Positions 7,841-16,641 of a DNA stretch of 51,004 bases are shown piece by piece. The notes under the pieces were generated by a model. That model saw only the letters and a program-made list of their open reading frames with translations. It was not told the origin of the DNA and made no database searches. A program made the translations under genes and the position numbers. Numbering within the stretch: the first letter of the stretch is position 1; every line of letters begins with the position of its first letter. Location: the NCBI RefSeq assembly GCF_017312725.1, contig NZ_BOPO01000003.1, positions 1-51,004 of the forward strand. Direction: 5' to 3'. This stretch comes from Actinocatenispora comari (GTDB lineage Bacteria; Actinomycetota; Actinomycetes; Mycobacteriales; Micromonosporaceae).

Positions 7841-9385
7841 TCATTGCCGGGCGAACTGGCGCGCGACGGTGCGGAAGATGCGGGTCGGTTCGTCCCGGTG
7901 GTAGACGAACACCGTCGCGTTGACATGTTGGCTGTTGCCGCTGATGGTCCAGGCGGACGGGTCCTCGAACCCCGGGTCCTTGATGCCGAGTCCGATCGAG
8001 GACAGGTCGTCGAACGTCGCGTCGACGTAGTAGTCACCGACACCCTGCTTCTCGTACAGCCGGAAGGCGATCTTGACCTGCTTCTTGCCCTTGACGAACT
8101 GGGTGACGTCCACCGGTCCCTGGGTGTCCGAACCGTTGACCCACATGAAACTGAACCAGTTGGTCACGTCGGACTGCCACACCACCTGATCATCGATCAG
8201 CACCTGCATGAAGTGGTAGCCGCCGAGCCCGCCGTAGTACGGGTCGCGCTGCCACCAGGACAACTCGTACCGCGGCGACTTCGGATCGACGGTGACCTCC
8301 TGGGATGCCTCGGCGTAGTCACCGGTCTTGGTACCCACGTGCGCCTGCACGGTCAGCGCGAGCCGCCCATCGCCCTGCCTCGGCCCCTGGCTCGGGTCGA
8401 TGAGGTTCTGGCCAGTCAACTGGGTGCCGTAGGAGATCACCCCGTCGATCTTGTGCTGCCGCGTGTAACGCATGCCCACGTTCAGGATGTCGTTGACGTA
8501 CCGTGCGGTTGGCGCAAGCGTGCTGTCCAGCTCGCGTCCCGAGTAGTCGAGCAGGACGACGCTCAGCTTCTTCGCGTTGGCAAGCGGCAGGATCTTGTTC
8601 AGGTTCTCGCTGACCGCCGAGGCGTCGTTGGTGTTGTTGTCGTGCCCGAGGTACGGGTAGACGACGCCGTCGATGACGTCGCCGTACTTGTCGTAGAACG
8701 ACGGGTCGACCGCAGTGTCGTAGTAGGCGATCGTGTAGAGCCCGAGCTTCGGGTTGATCGCCTTGGTGATCTGCCGCATCTGCGTCAGGTAGTCGTGGGT
8801 GAACAGCTTGGCGTTGTCTCCGATCAGGAAGTCGTCGATCGCCCATGCCACGACGTTCGGGTACTTCATCGACAGGTTCGCGACCTGCTTGGCCCAGGTC
8901 AGGAAGTCGGTCTCGTACGGCCGGGAGCAGCGCCCGGCGAGGTGCGCATCCTTGTTCGGGAAGCACTCGCTGGGTGGCGCGAGCCCAACCCAGACCAGGA
9001 TTCCCGCCCGCTGTGCGGCCGGCGCGAACTCGTTGACCAGGTCCGGCCAGTCGGTCGGCTCGTCCCACACCGTGTAGTAGAACGTGTTGACGTGCAGCGC
9101 TTTCAGCTTCTTGATCAGCCGTGGCGTGTCGATGTGCCGGTACCCGTCGGAACGCGGTTTGGCCTCTCGTACCTGGGTGCCGATCGTGTTGCCGCCGGGG
9201 TGTGTGGCGCGTACGCCGTCGGCCGGTACCCACGGCCGGGATGCGTCCCGAGAGGCGGGCAGTGCGGTGGTGTGTGCGGCCGGATGCTTCGCCGGCGATA
9301 CGGTGCGGGCCGCACTCGGTGCGGCACCGCCCGCGATCAGGGCGAGCATCGTCGCGACGGCGACGGCCAGGGGTGCTCTGCGCAT
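7841..9385 (-). CDS. Secreted glycoside-hydrolase-like TIM-barrel protein
   Basis: 514 residues with a Sec signal peptide (MRRAPLAVAVATMLALIAGG, cleavage near AARTV). The middle contains barrel-like strands with VNTFYYTVWDEPTDWPD, ILVWVGLAPP, VVAWAIDDFLIGDN and VYPYLGHDN, suggesting a glycosidase-like fold with acidic residues at strand ends. The C-terminal ~150 residues (WWQRDPYYGGLGGYHF, then FRLYEKQGVGDY) look like a beta-sandwich that could bind carbohydrate. No exact family is recognised. As a secreted enzyme inside a catabolic operon it may release the compound that the importers take up. Confidence 0.7.
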   Translation of the reverse strand: MRRAPLAVAVATMLALIAGGAAPSAARTVSPAKHPAAHTTALPASRDASRPWVPADGVRATHPGGNTIGTQVREAKPRSDGYRHIDTPRLIKKLKALHVNTFYYTVWDEPTDWPDLVNEFAPAAQRAGILVWVGLAPPSECFPNKDAHLAGRCSRPYETDFLTWAKQVANLSMKYPNVVAWAIDDFLIGDNAKLFTHDYLTQMRQITKAINPKLGLYTIAYYDTAVDPSFYDKYGDVIDGVVYPYLGHDNNTNDASAVSENLNKILPLANAKKLSVVLLDYSGRELDSTLAPTARYVNDILNVGMRYTRQHKIDGVISYGTQLTGQNLIDPSQGPRQGDGRLALTVQAHVGTKTGDYAEASQEVTVDPKSPRYELSWWQRDPYYGGLGGYHFMQVLIDDQVVWQSDVTNWFSFMWVNGSDTQGPVDVTQFVKGKKQVKIAFRLYEKQGVGDYYVDATFDDLSSIGLGIKDPGFEDPSAWTISGNSQHVNATVFVYHRDEPTRIFRTVARQFARQ

Positions 9386-9409
9386 GAACGGTCTCCTTCT
9401 CTAGAGGGG

Positions 9410-10528
9410 TCAGGAGAATCGGTCGAGCAGGTCGGGGCGCGGCGTGACACCGAGCCCCGGGCGGTCGTTGATCCGGACTCGGGAACCGTTGCTGTCCAAC
9501 GGCTCTGCGAGAATGTCGTCGGTGTAGTAGTGCGCGCCGATGATGTCGGATGGCAGTTCGGTGGCAAGGTCGGGGATGGCGCAGGCGGCGTGGAGCTGGG
9601 CGGCGGCGCCGATACCCAGCTCGCCGTTGGAGCCGAGCAGTGAGCGGATCCCGAACGCGGAGGCGATCCGGGCCAGCTGCACCGCGCGCCCCGGGCCGCC
9701 GGCCTTGCCGATGTAGACCGACGCCACGTCCGCGGCGTCGGCGCGGATCACCCGGACCAGGTCGGCCAGTCCGAACACCGACTCGTCGGCCACGACCGTG
9801 ACGCCCAGCGCCCGGATGGCGCGCAGCCCGTCCAGGTCGTCGGCGGCGACCGGCTGTTCGACGAACGCCACGCCGTACGGCGCGAGCCCGGCCACCGCGC
9901 GTGCCGCCTCGGCGCGGTTCCAGCCACCGTTGGCGTCCACGCCGAGAAACGTGTCCGGCCCGACGAGTTCGCGAGCCCGGGCCACCCGCGCGAGGTCCCC
10001 GTCGACGCCGAGCCCGACCTTGACCTTGAATGCGCCGAACCCGGCGGCACGCGCGGCGTGGTACACGGTCTCCAGCACCGCGCCGTCGCCGGACAGCGAC
10101 AGCTTGATCGGAACCTCGGTGCGGTACGGGCCGCCCAGCGCCACCGCCAGCGGCACGTCGAGTACCCGGGCCCAGGCGTCCCACAACGCGGTGGCCACCC
10201 CTGCCTTGGTGAACGGGTTGCCGGCGAGCGCCCGGTCCATCGCCGCCTCCGCGGCGCCCACCGGCGCCAGCGGCATGCCGATCAGCACCGGCGTGAGCAC
10301 GGTGCGGATCAGGTGCGCGGCGGTGGTGCCGTCCTCGCCGCTCCACAGCGGTGTGGCGCTCACCTCGCCGTACCCGGTGATCTCGCGTCCGGAGTCGTTG
10401 CCGGCGATGATCCGGACCAGCAGGAAGTCGGATCGGTCGTGCGCGCCCTTGGCGCCGTGCACGGTCAGGGCCGGGTCGGCGGTCAGGCTCACTGGTGCGG
10501 TCTGCACCGCGCGGATCGTGTAGGTCAC
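9410..10528 (-). CDS. Enolase superfamily enzyme, muconate-lactonizing (MLE)-like subgroup
   Basis: 372 residues from a GTG at 10528 that overlaps the preceding stop by 4 bp. Superfamily catalytic residues are visible: KVK at 168-170, metal ligands Asp198 (VDANGGW), Glu224 (FVEQP) and Asp248-Glu249 (ADES), and Lys275 in YIGKAGG. The two-lysine layout matches the MLE subgroup (cycloisomerases, dipeptide epimerases, o-succinylbenzoate synthase). The enzyme would remove a proton alpha to a carboxylate. The neighbouring amidohydrolases and DapA-type lyase suggest an acid or lactone substrate. Confidence 0.88.
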   Translation of the reverse strand: MTYTIRAVQTAPVSLTADPALTVHGAKGAHDRSDFLLVRIIAGNDSGREITGYGEVSATPLWSGEDGTTAAHLIRTVLTPVLIGMPLAPVGAAEAAMDRALAGNPFTKAGVATALWDAWARVLDVPLAVALGGPYRTEVPIKLSLSGDGAVLETVYHAARAAGFGAFKVKVGLGVDGDLARVARARELVGPDTFLGVDANGGWNRAEAARAVAGLAPYGVAFVEQPVAADDLDGLRAIRALGVTVVADESVFGLADLVRVIRADAADVASVYIGKAGGPGRAVQLARIASAFGIRSLLGSNGELGIGAAAQLHAACAIPDLATELPSDIIGAHYYTDDILAEPLDSNGSRVRINDRPGLGVTPRPDLLDRFS

Positions 10529-11301
10529 TGCGGCCACCCTCCCAGCAGGTCGCGGGGGTTGTCGTACAGCACCCGGCGCAGCGTCGTGTCGTCGACGCCC
10601 CAGCGGGTGATCTCGTGCGCGCGGGCCACCGCGTACGCCTGGCCGACTTGGTCGGAGAGCCCCGCATCGGAGCCGAACAGCACCCGCTCTGGCGGGCAGC
10701 GATCGATGATGTGTCGACCGGCGTAGGGCGGCACCCCGCACAGGCAGATGTACAGGTTCGCGGTCTCGGTGACCGCGGCGATCGCCTCCCGCCAGGTGTC
10801 GTGCAGCCCGGCGTGCCCGAGTACCACCGGTACCGTCGGGTGCCGGCGGGCGAACGCGGCGATCTGGGTAGCCGTCGCGTATGGCGGGGTGCCGTCGTGG
10901 CAGAGCACGCTCCCGCCGTGCGCTGCGACGACCTCGGCGATCGGGTCGAGGCTCGGCTCGTGCATCGACACGCCCTGCAGCCACGGGTGGATCTTCAGCC
11001 CGCGGATGCCCAGGGTGCCGAAGCAGCGCTCCATCTCCTCGGCGGCACCCGGGTAGCGCGCGTTCACGGTGCCGAACCCGACCATCCGGTCGGGGTCGGC
11101 GGCGACGAACTCGGCGAGTCGGTCGTTGGCCTCCGGCGTAGCGTGAAACAGCCCGTCGTGGCTGAGCACCACCGCCGCGCGGATGCCGGCCGAGTCCAGG
11201 AACGCAGTGAAGTCGGCCGGCGTGAACGCCGCGCCCGCCAGCCAGGACGCGTGGTCCCAGGCCGGGGTGTGGGTGTGGAAGTCGATGATCGGTATGTCCA
11301 C
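10525..11301 (-). CDS. Amidohydrolase family protein (PF04909-like)
   Basis: 258 residues. It begins MDIPIIDFHTHT with the metal-binding HTH pair at residues 9-11. It also has GLKIHPWLQG, VLCHDG, VVLGHAGLHD and VLFGSDAGLSD with the catalytic Asp. This is the short, complete form of the ACMSD/LigI-like amidohydrolase clan. The ATG lies 10 bp after the creatininase-like gene, and the stop overlaps the GTG of the enolase-superfamily gene. It probably acts just before or after that enzyme, for example as a lactonase or decarboxylase. Confidence 0.85.
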   Translation of the reverse strand: MDIPIIDFHTHTPAWDHASWLAGAAFTPADFTAFLDSAGIRAAVVLSHDGLFHATPEANDRLAEFVAADPDRMVGFGTVNARYPGAAEEMERCFGTLGIRGLKIHPWLQGVSMHEPSLDPIAEVVAAHGGSVLCHDGTPPYATATQIAAFARRHPTVPVVLGHAGLHDTWREAIAAVTETANLYICLCGVPPYAGRHIIDRCPPERVLFGSDAGLSDQVGQAYAVARAHEITRWGVDDTTLRRVLYDNPRDLLGGWPQ

Positions 11302-11311
11302 GAAGCGTTCC

Positions 11312-12055
11312 CTACAGGTCGCGGGCGAGGGTCACGAGCCGGTCAGCCAGGGCGTCGGCGAGCGCGCCGAACCAGGCTGCCCCGTCGGCGCTGGCCGCGT
11401 CGGCGGGGCGGTCGGTGTAGCCGTCGATGGTGTGCCACAGCTGCGGCGTGTGCACGGTCACGTTCGCCGCCTCCGGTACCGCGGGCTGCGCGACCCGGTC
11501 CGGCAGCGTGCCGACCAGCTCCGGGTGCAGATGGGCGATCAGCGCGCTCTCGAAGCGCCCGGCGTGTCCCGGCACGTTGGGTCGGTCGGCGGCGAAGGTG
11601 TGGTGTGGGAAGAGTTCCCAGTAGTCGAGGTACGCAATGGCGAGGCCGTGCCGGGTCGCCGCGCTTGCCGCAGCCGAGTGGCACGGCCCGCGGTTACCGC
11701 CGTGCCCGTTGACGAGCACGAGCCGGCGCCCGCCGTCGGCGGCGACCGAGCGGGCCAGGTCGTTCAGTACCGCCGTCGTGGTCTCTGGGGACAGCGACAG
11801 GGTGGCGCCGAAGGCGAAGTGGTGGTCTGATGCGCCGAACGGCAGGGTCGGCGCTAGTACCAGGTCACGCGCCGAGCTTTCCGCCGCCCGATGCACGGCC
11901 GCCGCTGCGACCGCCTCGGCCAGCATCGCGTCGGTGCCGGTGGGCAGGTGCGGGCCGTGCTGCTCGACGGTGCCGACCGGCAGCACGACGAGCGCCTCCG
12001 GCAGTACCGCGGCGAGCCGCTCCCGATCGGTGCGCTCCCACATCCACGTACTCAC
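11312..12055 (-). CDS. Creatininase family amidohydrolase
   Basis: 247 residues with the family signatures TVEQHGPHLPTGTD near residue 30 (Glu, His and Asp metal ligands), NGHGGN near 115 and HAGRFESALIAH near 165. Members open cyclic amides or cleave formamide-type bonds, as in creatininase and MftE. A cyclic amide or other amide substrate is therefore plausible for the pathway. It follows the Gfo/Idh/MocA gene by 46 bp. The family's second metal-binding Glu region (E-x-S) is present as FESA. Confidence 0.88.
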   Translation of the reverse strand: MSTWMWERTDRERLAAVLPEALVVLPVGTVEQHGPHLPTGTDAMLAEAVAAAAVHRAAESSARDLVLAPTLPFGASDHHFAFGATLSLSPETTTAVLNDLARSVAADGGRRLVLVNGHGGNRGPCHSAAASAATRHGLAIAYLDYWELFPHHTFAADRPNVPGHAGRFESALIAHLHPELVGTLPDRVAQPAVPEAANVTVHTPQLWHTIDGYTDRPADAASADGAAWFGALADALADRLVTLARDL

Positions 12056-12101
12056 GCGCGCTCCCCCACCCTCGTCGCGATCCGCTGCCAGCTCAGCGCT
12101 G

Positions 12102-13079
12102 TCACTCGTGTCCTCCCGCCATGGCTACGATCCGTTCGCTCAGCGCCAGTCCGGCCAGTCCCTCGTCGAGGCCGGGCACCGCGGTGTCGCGCCGGCCGGT
12201 CACCAGGTCGGCGAAGGCGTCGAGCTGGCGGTCGAAGGAACGAGTCGTGCGGTCGCCGGGGAACCGTGCCACCCGCGTCTCGTCCCGCGTGCGCAGCTGG
12301 AGGTCGAACGTGAACCCGTCGAGCACCGCGTACCCGTCGGCGCCGAGCACGCTGACCTCGCAGCGCGGCAGGGCGTCGGTCCACCAGCCGAACTCGGTGA
12401 GCGCGGTCGTCCCGTCCGGCCAGCGCAGCCGCGCGCCACCGAGGTTCGGCGCGCCGAGCCCCGGCTCGGTGGCGAGCGCCCACGCGTCGGCCACCTCGCT
12501 CGGCCCGCCACCGAGCAGGTAGGCCAGCCAGTCGAACAGATGCGCGCCCTCGTGCACGACCGGCGCCCCATGCTCGAGTGTGCCGAGCATTCGGCGGGCA
12601 TACCGCCCGTCGGCGGCGCGCGGCTCGTCGTAGATGTGCGCCCGGATGAGCAGCGGTGAGCCGAGCAGCCCGCCGGTGATCCAGTCCCGCAGCCGTTCCA
12701 GCGCAGGATCGTGCCGGTAGGTCAGCCCGACCTGCAACCGTTCGTGCGGTGCCGTGGTGAGCTGTTCGACCTCGGCCACGCTGGTGCCGAGCGGCTTCTC
12801 CGCCAGCACGTACTTGCCGGCCGCCAGCGCGTCGCGGACCAGTCCGGTGGTGACCCACGGCGGTGTGGCGACAACGACCGCCACGAGGCTCGGATCTGCG
12901 AGCACCGGGGTCAGGCTGGCGTGGGTCGCCGCCTCCGGTACCAGGCGGGCGGCCGCGGCGAGCCGCTCCGGCAGCGGGTCGACGAGTGCGGCCACCTCGA
13001 CCCTCTCCGAGCGCAGCAGCGCCGGCAGGTGGGCGTGTGTGGCGATGTCGCCGAGCCCGGCGAGCGCCAGCCGGATCAC
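12102..13079 (-). CDS. Gfo/Idh/MocA family oxidoreductase
   Basis: 325 residues. An N-terminal Rossmann fold starts MIRLALAGLGDIA; the EKPLGTSVAEV motif near residue 95 supplies the conserved Lys. The C-terminal alpha/beta domain includes HEGAHLFDWLAYLLGG, with the typical HxxxxxDW pattern. The family oxidises or reduces sugars, inositols and related polyols using NAD(P). The ATG overlaps the stop of the upstream ABC ATPase by 4 bp. It suggests that the operon's substrate contains a secondary hydroxyl group. Confidence 0.9.
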   Translation of the reverse strand: MIRLALAGLGDIATHAHLPALLRSERVEVAALVDPLPERLAAAARLVPEAATHASLTPVLADPSLVAVVVATPPWVTTGLVRDALAAGKYVLAEKPLGTSVAEVEQLTTAPHERLQVGLTYRHDPALERLRDWITGGLLGSPLLIRAHIYDEPRAADGRYARRMLGTLEHGAPVVHEGAHLFDWLAYLLGGGPSEVADAWALATEPGLGAPNLGGARLRWPDGTTALTEFGWWTDALPRCEVSVLGADGYAVLDGFTFDLQLRTRDETRVARFPGDRTTRSFDRQLDAFADLVTGRRDTAVPGLDEGLAGLALSERIVAMAGGHE

Positions 13080-13939
13080 GATGTCGCCTCCCTCGACTCC
13101 GGTGCAGCCGCTCGGGCAGGCACCCGCGGGATCGCGTCGATCAGGGTGCGGGTGTACTCCTCGCGCGGGTGGGCGAAAAGCTCGTCCCGCGGCGCCTGCT
13201 CGATGATGCGGCCGCGGTGCATGACCGCGATCTCCGGCGCCATGTACCGGACCACAGCAAGATCATGCGACACGAACAGGTAGGTCAGGCCCAGTTCGGC
13301 CTGTAGCGAGCGGAGCAGGTTGAGAATCTGCGCCTGCGTGGCCACGTCGATCGCCGACACCGCCTCGTCGAGTACGACGAGGTCTGGGTGCAGCGCGATG
13401 GCGCGGGCGATCGACACTCGCTGACACTGTCCGCCAGACAGCTCGGTGGGCCGGCGCGACGCGTACGAGGTGGGCAGGCCGACGAGCTCCAGCAACTCGT
13501 CGACCCGGCGCCGCCGCGCGGTGACGTCACCGGCACCGTGTACGGCAAGCGGGAGGCCGATGATCTGCGCGACGCTCTTGCGCCGGTTCAGCGAGCCGAC
13601 CGGGTCCTGGAGCACGACCTGCATGTGCCGCCGCTGCTGCCGCAGCTCCCGGCCGCGCAGGCGGGTCAGCTCCGTGCCGCGGAACCGCACCGTGCCGGCC
13701 GTCGGGCGTAGCAGCCCGAGCAGCAGCGAGGTCAGCGTCGACTTGCCGCACCCCGACTCGCCGACCAAGCCGAAGGTGGTACCGCTGCGCACCGTCAGGC
13801 TCACCTCGTCGACCGCGCGGGTGCCGGGAAAGTCCATCACCAGACCATCGGCGGCCAGCAGGACATGGTCCTCCCGCGCCGGCGGTCCCACCTCGGGCCG
13901 CTGATCCGGTTCGGGGGCACGACTTCGGTGCTCGCTCAT
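13076..13939 (-). CDS. Oligopeptide/dipeptide-type ABC transporter ATP-binding protein (OppF/DppF-like)
   Basis: 287 residues from the ATG at 13939, overlapping the previous stop by 4 bp. Walker A is GESGCGKS (60-67), the signature is LSGGQCQRVSIARA, Walker B reads LVVLDEAVSAID, and the switch His is in VSHDLAV. Walker B departs from the common LDEPVSALD at two positions (Pro to Ala, Leu to Ile). The catalytic Glu is kept, so it should be active. The C-terminal part (HPREEYTRTLIDAIPRV) is typical of the Opp/Dpp group. Fifth gene of the importer set. Confidence 0.92.
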   Translation of the reverse strand: MSEHRSRAPEPDQRPEVGPPAREDHVLLAADGLVMDFPGTRAVDEVSLTVRSGTTFGLVGESGCGKSTLTSLLLGLLRPTAGTVRFRGTELTRLRGRELRQQRRHMQVVLQDPVGSLNRRKSVAQIIGLPLAVHGAGDVTARRRRVDELLELVGLPTSYASRRPTELSGGQCQRVSIARAIALHPDLVVLDEAVSAIDVATQAQILNLLRSLQAELGLTYLFVSHDLAVVRYMAPEIAVMHRGRIIEQAPRDELFAHPREEYTRTLIDAIPRVPARAAAPESREATS

Positions 13940-14772
13940 CGCGGGTCCTCCTCGATGTCGTCGAGTACCGCCAGCGGACGCGCCGGGTCGACCTCGAGCG
14001 TGCACAGCGCGTCGAGCAGCCCGCGGGTGTAGGGGTGCCGCGGGCGGGCAAAGATCTCGGCGGTCGGAGCGCTTTCCACGATCCGACCGTGCCGCATCAC
14101 TTCGACGCGACGGCAGAACCCGGCCGCGACGGCCAGATCGTGGGTGATGAACAGGACGGCGGTGCCGTATTCGTCGGCGATGTGGTCGAGCAGCGTGAGG
14201 ATGCGCGCCTGGGTGGTGACGTCCAGCGCGGTGGTCGGCTCGTCGGCGATCAGCACGGCCGGCTCGGCGGCGAGGGCCATCGCGATCACGACCCGCTGCC
14301 GCATCCCGCCGGAGAACTCGTGCGGGTAGGCGTCGACTCGGGTCGCCGGGTCCGGGATACCGACCTCGCCGAGCAGGTCGACGGCCCGGCGCCGGGCGGC
14401 GGCGCGGGACACGTCGGCGTGCGCCCGGACCGCCTCGACGATCTGGTGTCCCACGGTACGAACCGGATTCAGGCTCGTCAGCGGGTCCTGGTAGACCATC
14501 GCGACGGCCGCGCCGCGAGCCTGCTGCAGTTCCTTCTCCGACGCGGTCACGTGGTCGCGGCCGGCGAGCCGGATCGAGCCGGACGTGATTCGGGTCGGCG
14601 GCGGGTTGAGCCGCATGACGGCAAGCGACAGCAGGCTCTTGCCGCTGCCGGACTCGCCGACCAGTCCGACCTTTTCGCCGGCGGACAGGGTCAGGTGGAC
14701 GCCGCGTACCAGGTCTCGCCCGGGTACGCCGACGGTCAGGTCGCGGATGTCCAGTACCGGTGTGTCAGTCAC
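13936..14772 (-). CDS. Oligopeptide/dipeptide-type ABC transporter ATP-binding protein (OppD/DppD-like)
   Basis: 278 residues. Walker A is GESGSGKS (39-46), the signature FSGGMRQRVVIAMAL, Walker B VLIADEPTTALD, the switch FITHDLAV, and the C-terminal tail RHPYTRGLLDAL. It pairs with the OppF-like ATPase to power the importer. Its first 8 bp overlap the end of the OppC-like gene, and its stop overlaps the start of the next gene, so translation is probably coupled throughout. Confidence 0.93.
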   Translation of the reverse strand: MTDTPVLDIRDLTVGVPGRDLVRGVHLTLSAGEKVGLVGESGSGKSLLSLAVMRLNPPPTRITSGSIRLAGRDHVTASEKELQQARGAAVAMVYQDPLTSLNPVRTVGHQIVEAVRAHADVSRAAARRRAVDLLGEVGIPDPATRVDAYPHEFSGGMRQRVVIAMALAAEPAVLIADEPTTALDVTTQARILTLLDHIADEYGTAVLFITHDLAVAAGFCRRVEVMRHGRIVESAPTAEIFARPRHPYTRGLLDALCTLEVDPARPLAVLDDIEEDPR

Positions 14773-15637
14773 GGTCGTCCCCGATCAGGATCCGCTGCAG
14801 GCCGTTGCCCACGGTGTTGAACGCGGCGATGGCGATCACCACGACCAGCGCCGGTACCAGCGGGTAGGAGATCGATTCGAACAACTTCGTGTATCCCTGC
14901 TGCAACAGCGTTCCCCAGGACGCGGTCGGCGGTTGGACGCCGAGGCCGAGGAAGCTCAGCGAGGCCTCCACCATCAACGCGGTGGCCATGTTCAACGACG
15001 CCTGGGCCATCAGCGCCGGGGTGGTGTTCGGCAGGATCTCGCGGAACAGGATGCGCGGTTCGGAGGCGCCGACTGCACGCAGCCCGCGCACGTACTCGGT
15101 CGAGATCTCGCCGAGTACGGTGGCCCGGGCGATCCGGGCGGTCAGCGGCGCCATCAGCAGCCCGACGACCAGTGCCAGGGTCACCGCGTCGCCGCCGAAC
15201 GCGGCGACGAAGATGAGCGCGAACAGGATCATCGGGATCGCGAGGAACGCGTCCCCGATGCGCATCAGGACCTCGTCCAGCCAGCCGTGGCGGGCGGCGG
15301 CGACCGCGCCCCAGACGGTACCGAGGATCATCGCGATGACCGTCGCCGCCAACCCGATCGACAGCGACACCCGGCCACCCGCCGCGATCCGGCTGAGCAG
15401 ATCGCGGCCGAGCTCGTCGGTACCGAACGGATGCGACCAGGATGCCGCCGCGTAGCGGGCCGGTACGTCGATCGTGTCCGGCGAGCCGAACAACAGTGAG
15501 CCGAACACCGCGAGCAGTACGAGCAGTACGAGGATCGCGAGCGACACGGCGCTGGCCGGCCGGCGCACCAGCCGGCGCCACACACCGGCGCGGGCTCGTG
15601 CGGTGGCCGCCTCGGGGCGTACCGACAGGACGGTCAC
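14765..15637 (-). CDS. ABC transporter permease (OppC/DppC-like)
   Basis: 290 residues with an N-terminal membrane helix (SLAILVLLVLLAVFGSLL) and five further helices. HPFGTDELGRDLLSRI, which is diagnostic of OppC/DppC permeases, lies near residue 70. The EAA-like coupling loop is RAVGASEPRILFREILPN. It forms the membrane channel together with the OppB-like partner. Its ATG overlaps the OppB stop by 4 bp. A second long open frame on the same strand (14769-15644) is Arg/Pro-rich and is a shadow. Confidence 0.93.
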   Translation of the reverse strand: MTVLSVRPEAATARARAGVWRRLVRRPASAVSLAILVLLVLLAVFGSLLFGSPDTIDVPARYAAASWSHPFGTDELGRDLLSRIAAGGRVSLSIGLAATVIAMILGTVWGAVAAARHGWLDEVLMRIGDAFLAIPMILFALIFVAAFGGDAVTLALVVGLLMAPLTARIARATVLGEISTEYVRGLRAVGASEPRILFREILPNTTPALMAQASLNMATALMVEASLSFLGLGVQPPTASWGTLLQQGYTKLFESISYPLVPALVVVIAIAAFNTVGNGLQRILIGDDRD

Positions 15638-16641
15638 CGGACACCTCCTACGGCCGTGACTGCGGTGCGGGGGCGGCGCCGGGTACGAGCGCCGCCGACC
15701 CGCAGCCGCGGATCGAGCACCCCGAGCAGGATGTCGATGACCAGGTTGGCCAGCACGAACGCGGCGGCGACGAGCAGCACTGCGGTCTGCAGCACCGCGT
15801 AGTCGCGTTGCAGGACCGCGTCGACGATCAGTGAGCCGAGACCGGGCCAGCGGAAGACGTACTCGACGACGACCACGCCGCCGAGCACCGAGCCGATCAT
15901 GACGCCGAACGCGGTCGCGGTCGGCAACATCGCGTTGGGCAGCACGTGGCCGTTCACGACCTGCCGACGGCGCAGCCCCTTGCCGGTGGCGGTGCGCACG
16001 AAAGCGGCGGAGTCGACCTCCCGCATCGAGGTGCGCAGGTAGTGCACCAGCGGTGCGGACAGCGTGATGCCGAGCGTCAGGGCCGGCAGCACCAGCAACC
16101 GCAGGCTGGTCAGCGGAGCCGCGAACAGCGACTGGTACCCGCCGGTCGGCATCCAGCCGAGGCCGACGCTGAACACCGCGATGAGAATGATGCCGAACAC
16201 GAACGGCGGCGCGGCCATCCCGACCGTGGCATAGCCGCCGACGAGCCGGCCGAAGATCCTGCGCCGGGAGATCGCCGGCAGCACCGCGAGCGGCAGACTG
16301 ATCAGGACGCCGAGGATCAGGCCGGCGACCGCGAGCAGCAGCGTGGCACCGACCCGCTGCCCGATCAGCTCACCGACCGGGTACTCGCTGAAGTACGAGC
16401 TGCCCAGGTCACCGTGGAACAGCCCGCCGATCCACCGTCCATACTGGACGATGATCGGGTCGTCGAGGCCGAGCTGGTGGTGCATCGTGGCGAGCGTCTT
16501 GGCGTCGATCGACTGCGCGGCACCGACCCGGGTGATCGTCGGATCGCCGGGCAGCAGCCGCAGCACGACGAACACGAGCACCGAGACGAGCGCGATCATC
16601 AGGATCGACAGGCAGAGGCGGCGGAAGATGTAGGCGATCAC
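15634..16641 (-). CDS. ABC transporter permease (OppB/DppB-like)
   Basis: 335 residues from the GTG at 16641 (VIAYIFRRLCLSIL). Helix 1 is followed by LRLLPGDPTI and GLDDPIIVQYGRWIGGLFHGDLG, both typical of OppB. The coupling loop is RTATGKGLRRRQVVNGHVLPNA. The frame stays open far upstream, but that part lies inside the substrate-binding-protein gene. The start overlaps that gene's stop by 4 bp. With OppC it makes the channel of a peptide/nickel-type importer; such systems also carry plant saccharides and opine-like compounds. Confidence 0.92.
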   Translation of the reverse strand: MIAYIFRRLCLSILMIALVSVLVFVVLRLLPGDPTITRVGAAQSIDAKTLATMHHQLGLDDPIIVQYGRWIGGLFHGDLGSSYFSEYPVGELIGQRVGATLLLAVAGLILGVLISLPLAVLPAISRRRIFGRLVGGYATVGMAAPPFVFGIILIAVFSVGLGWMPTGGYQSLFAAPLTSLRLLVLPALTLGITLSAPLVHYLRTSMREVDSAAFVRTATGKGLRRRQVVNGHVLPNAMLPTATAFGVMIGSVLGGVVVVEYVFRWPGLGSLIVDAVLQRDYAVLQTAVLLVAAAFVLANLVIDILLGVLDPRLRVGGARTRRRPRTAVTAVGGVR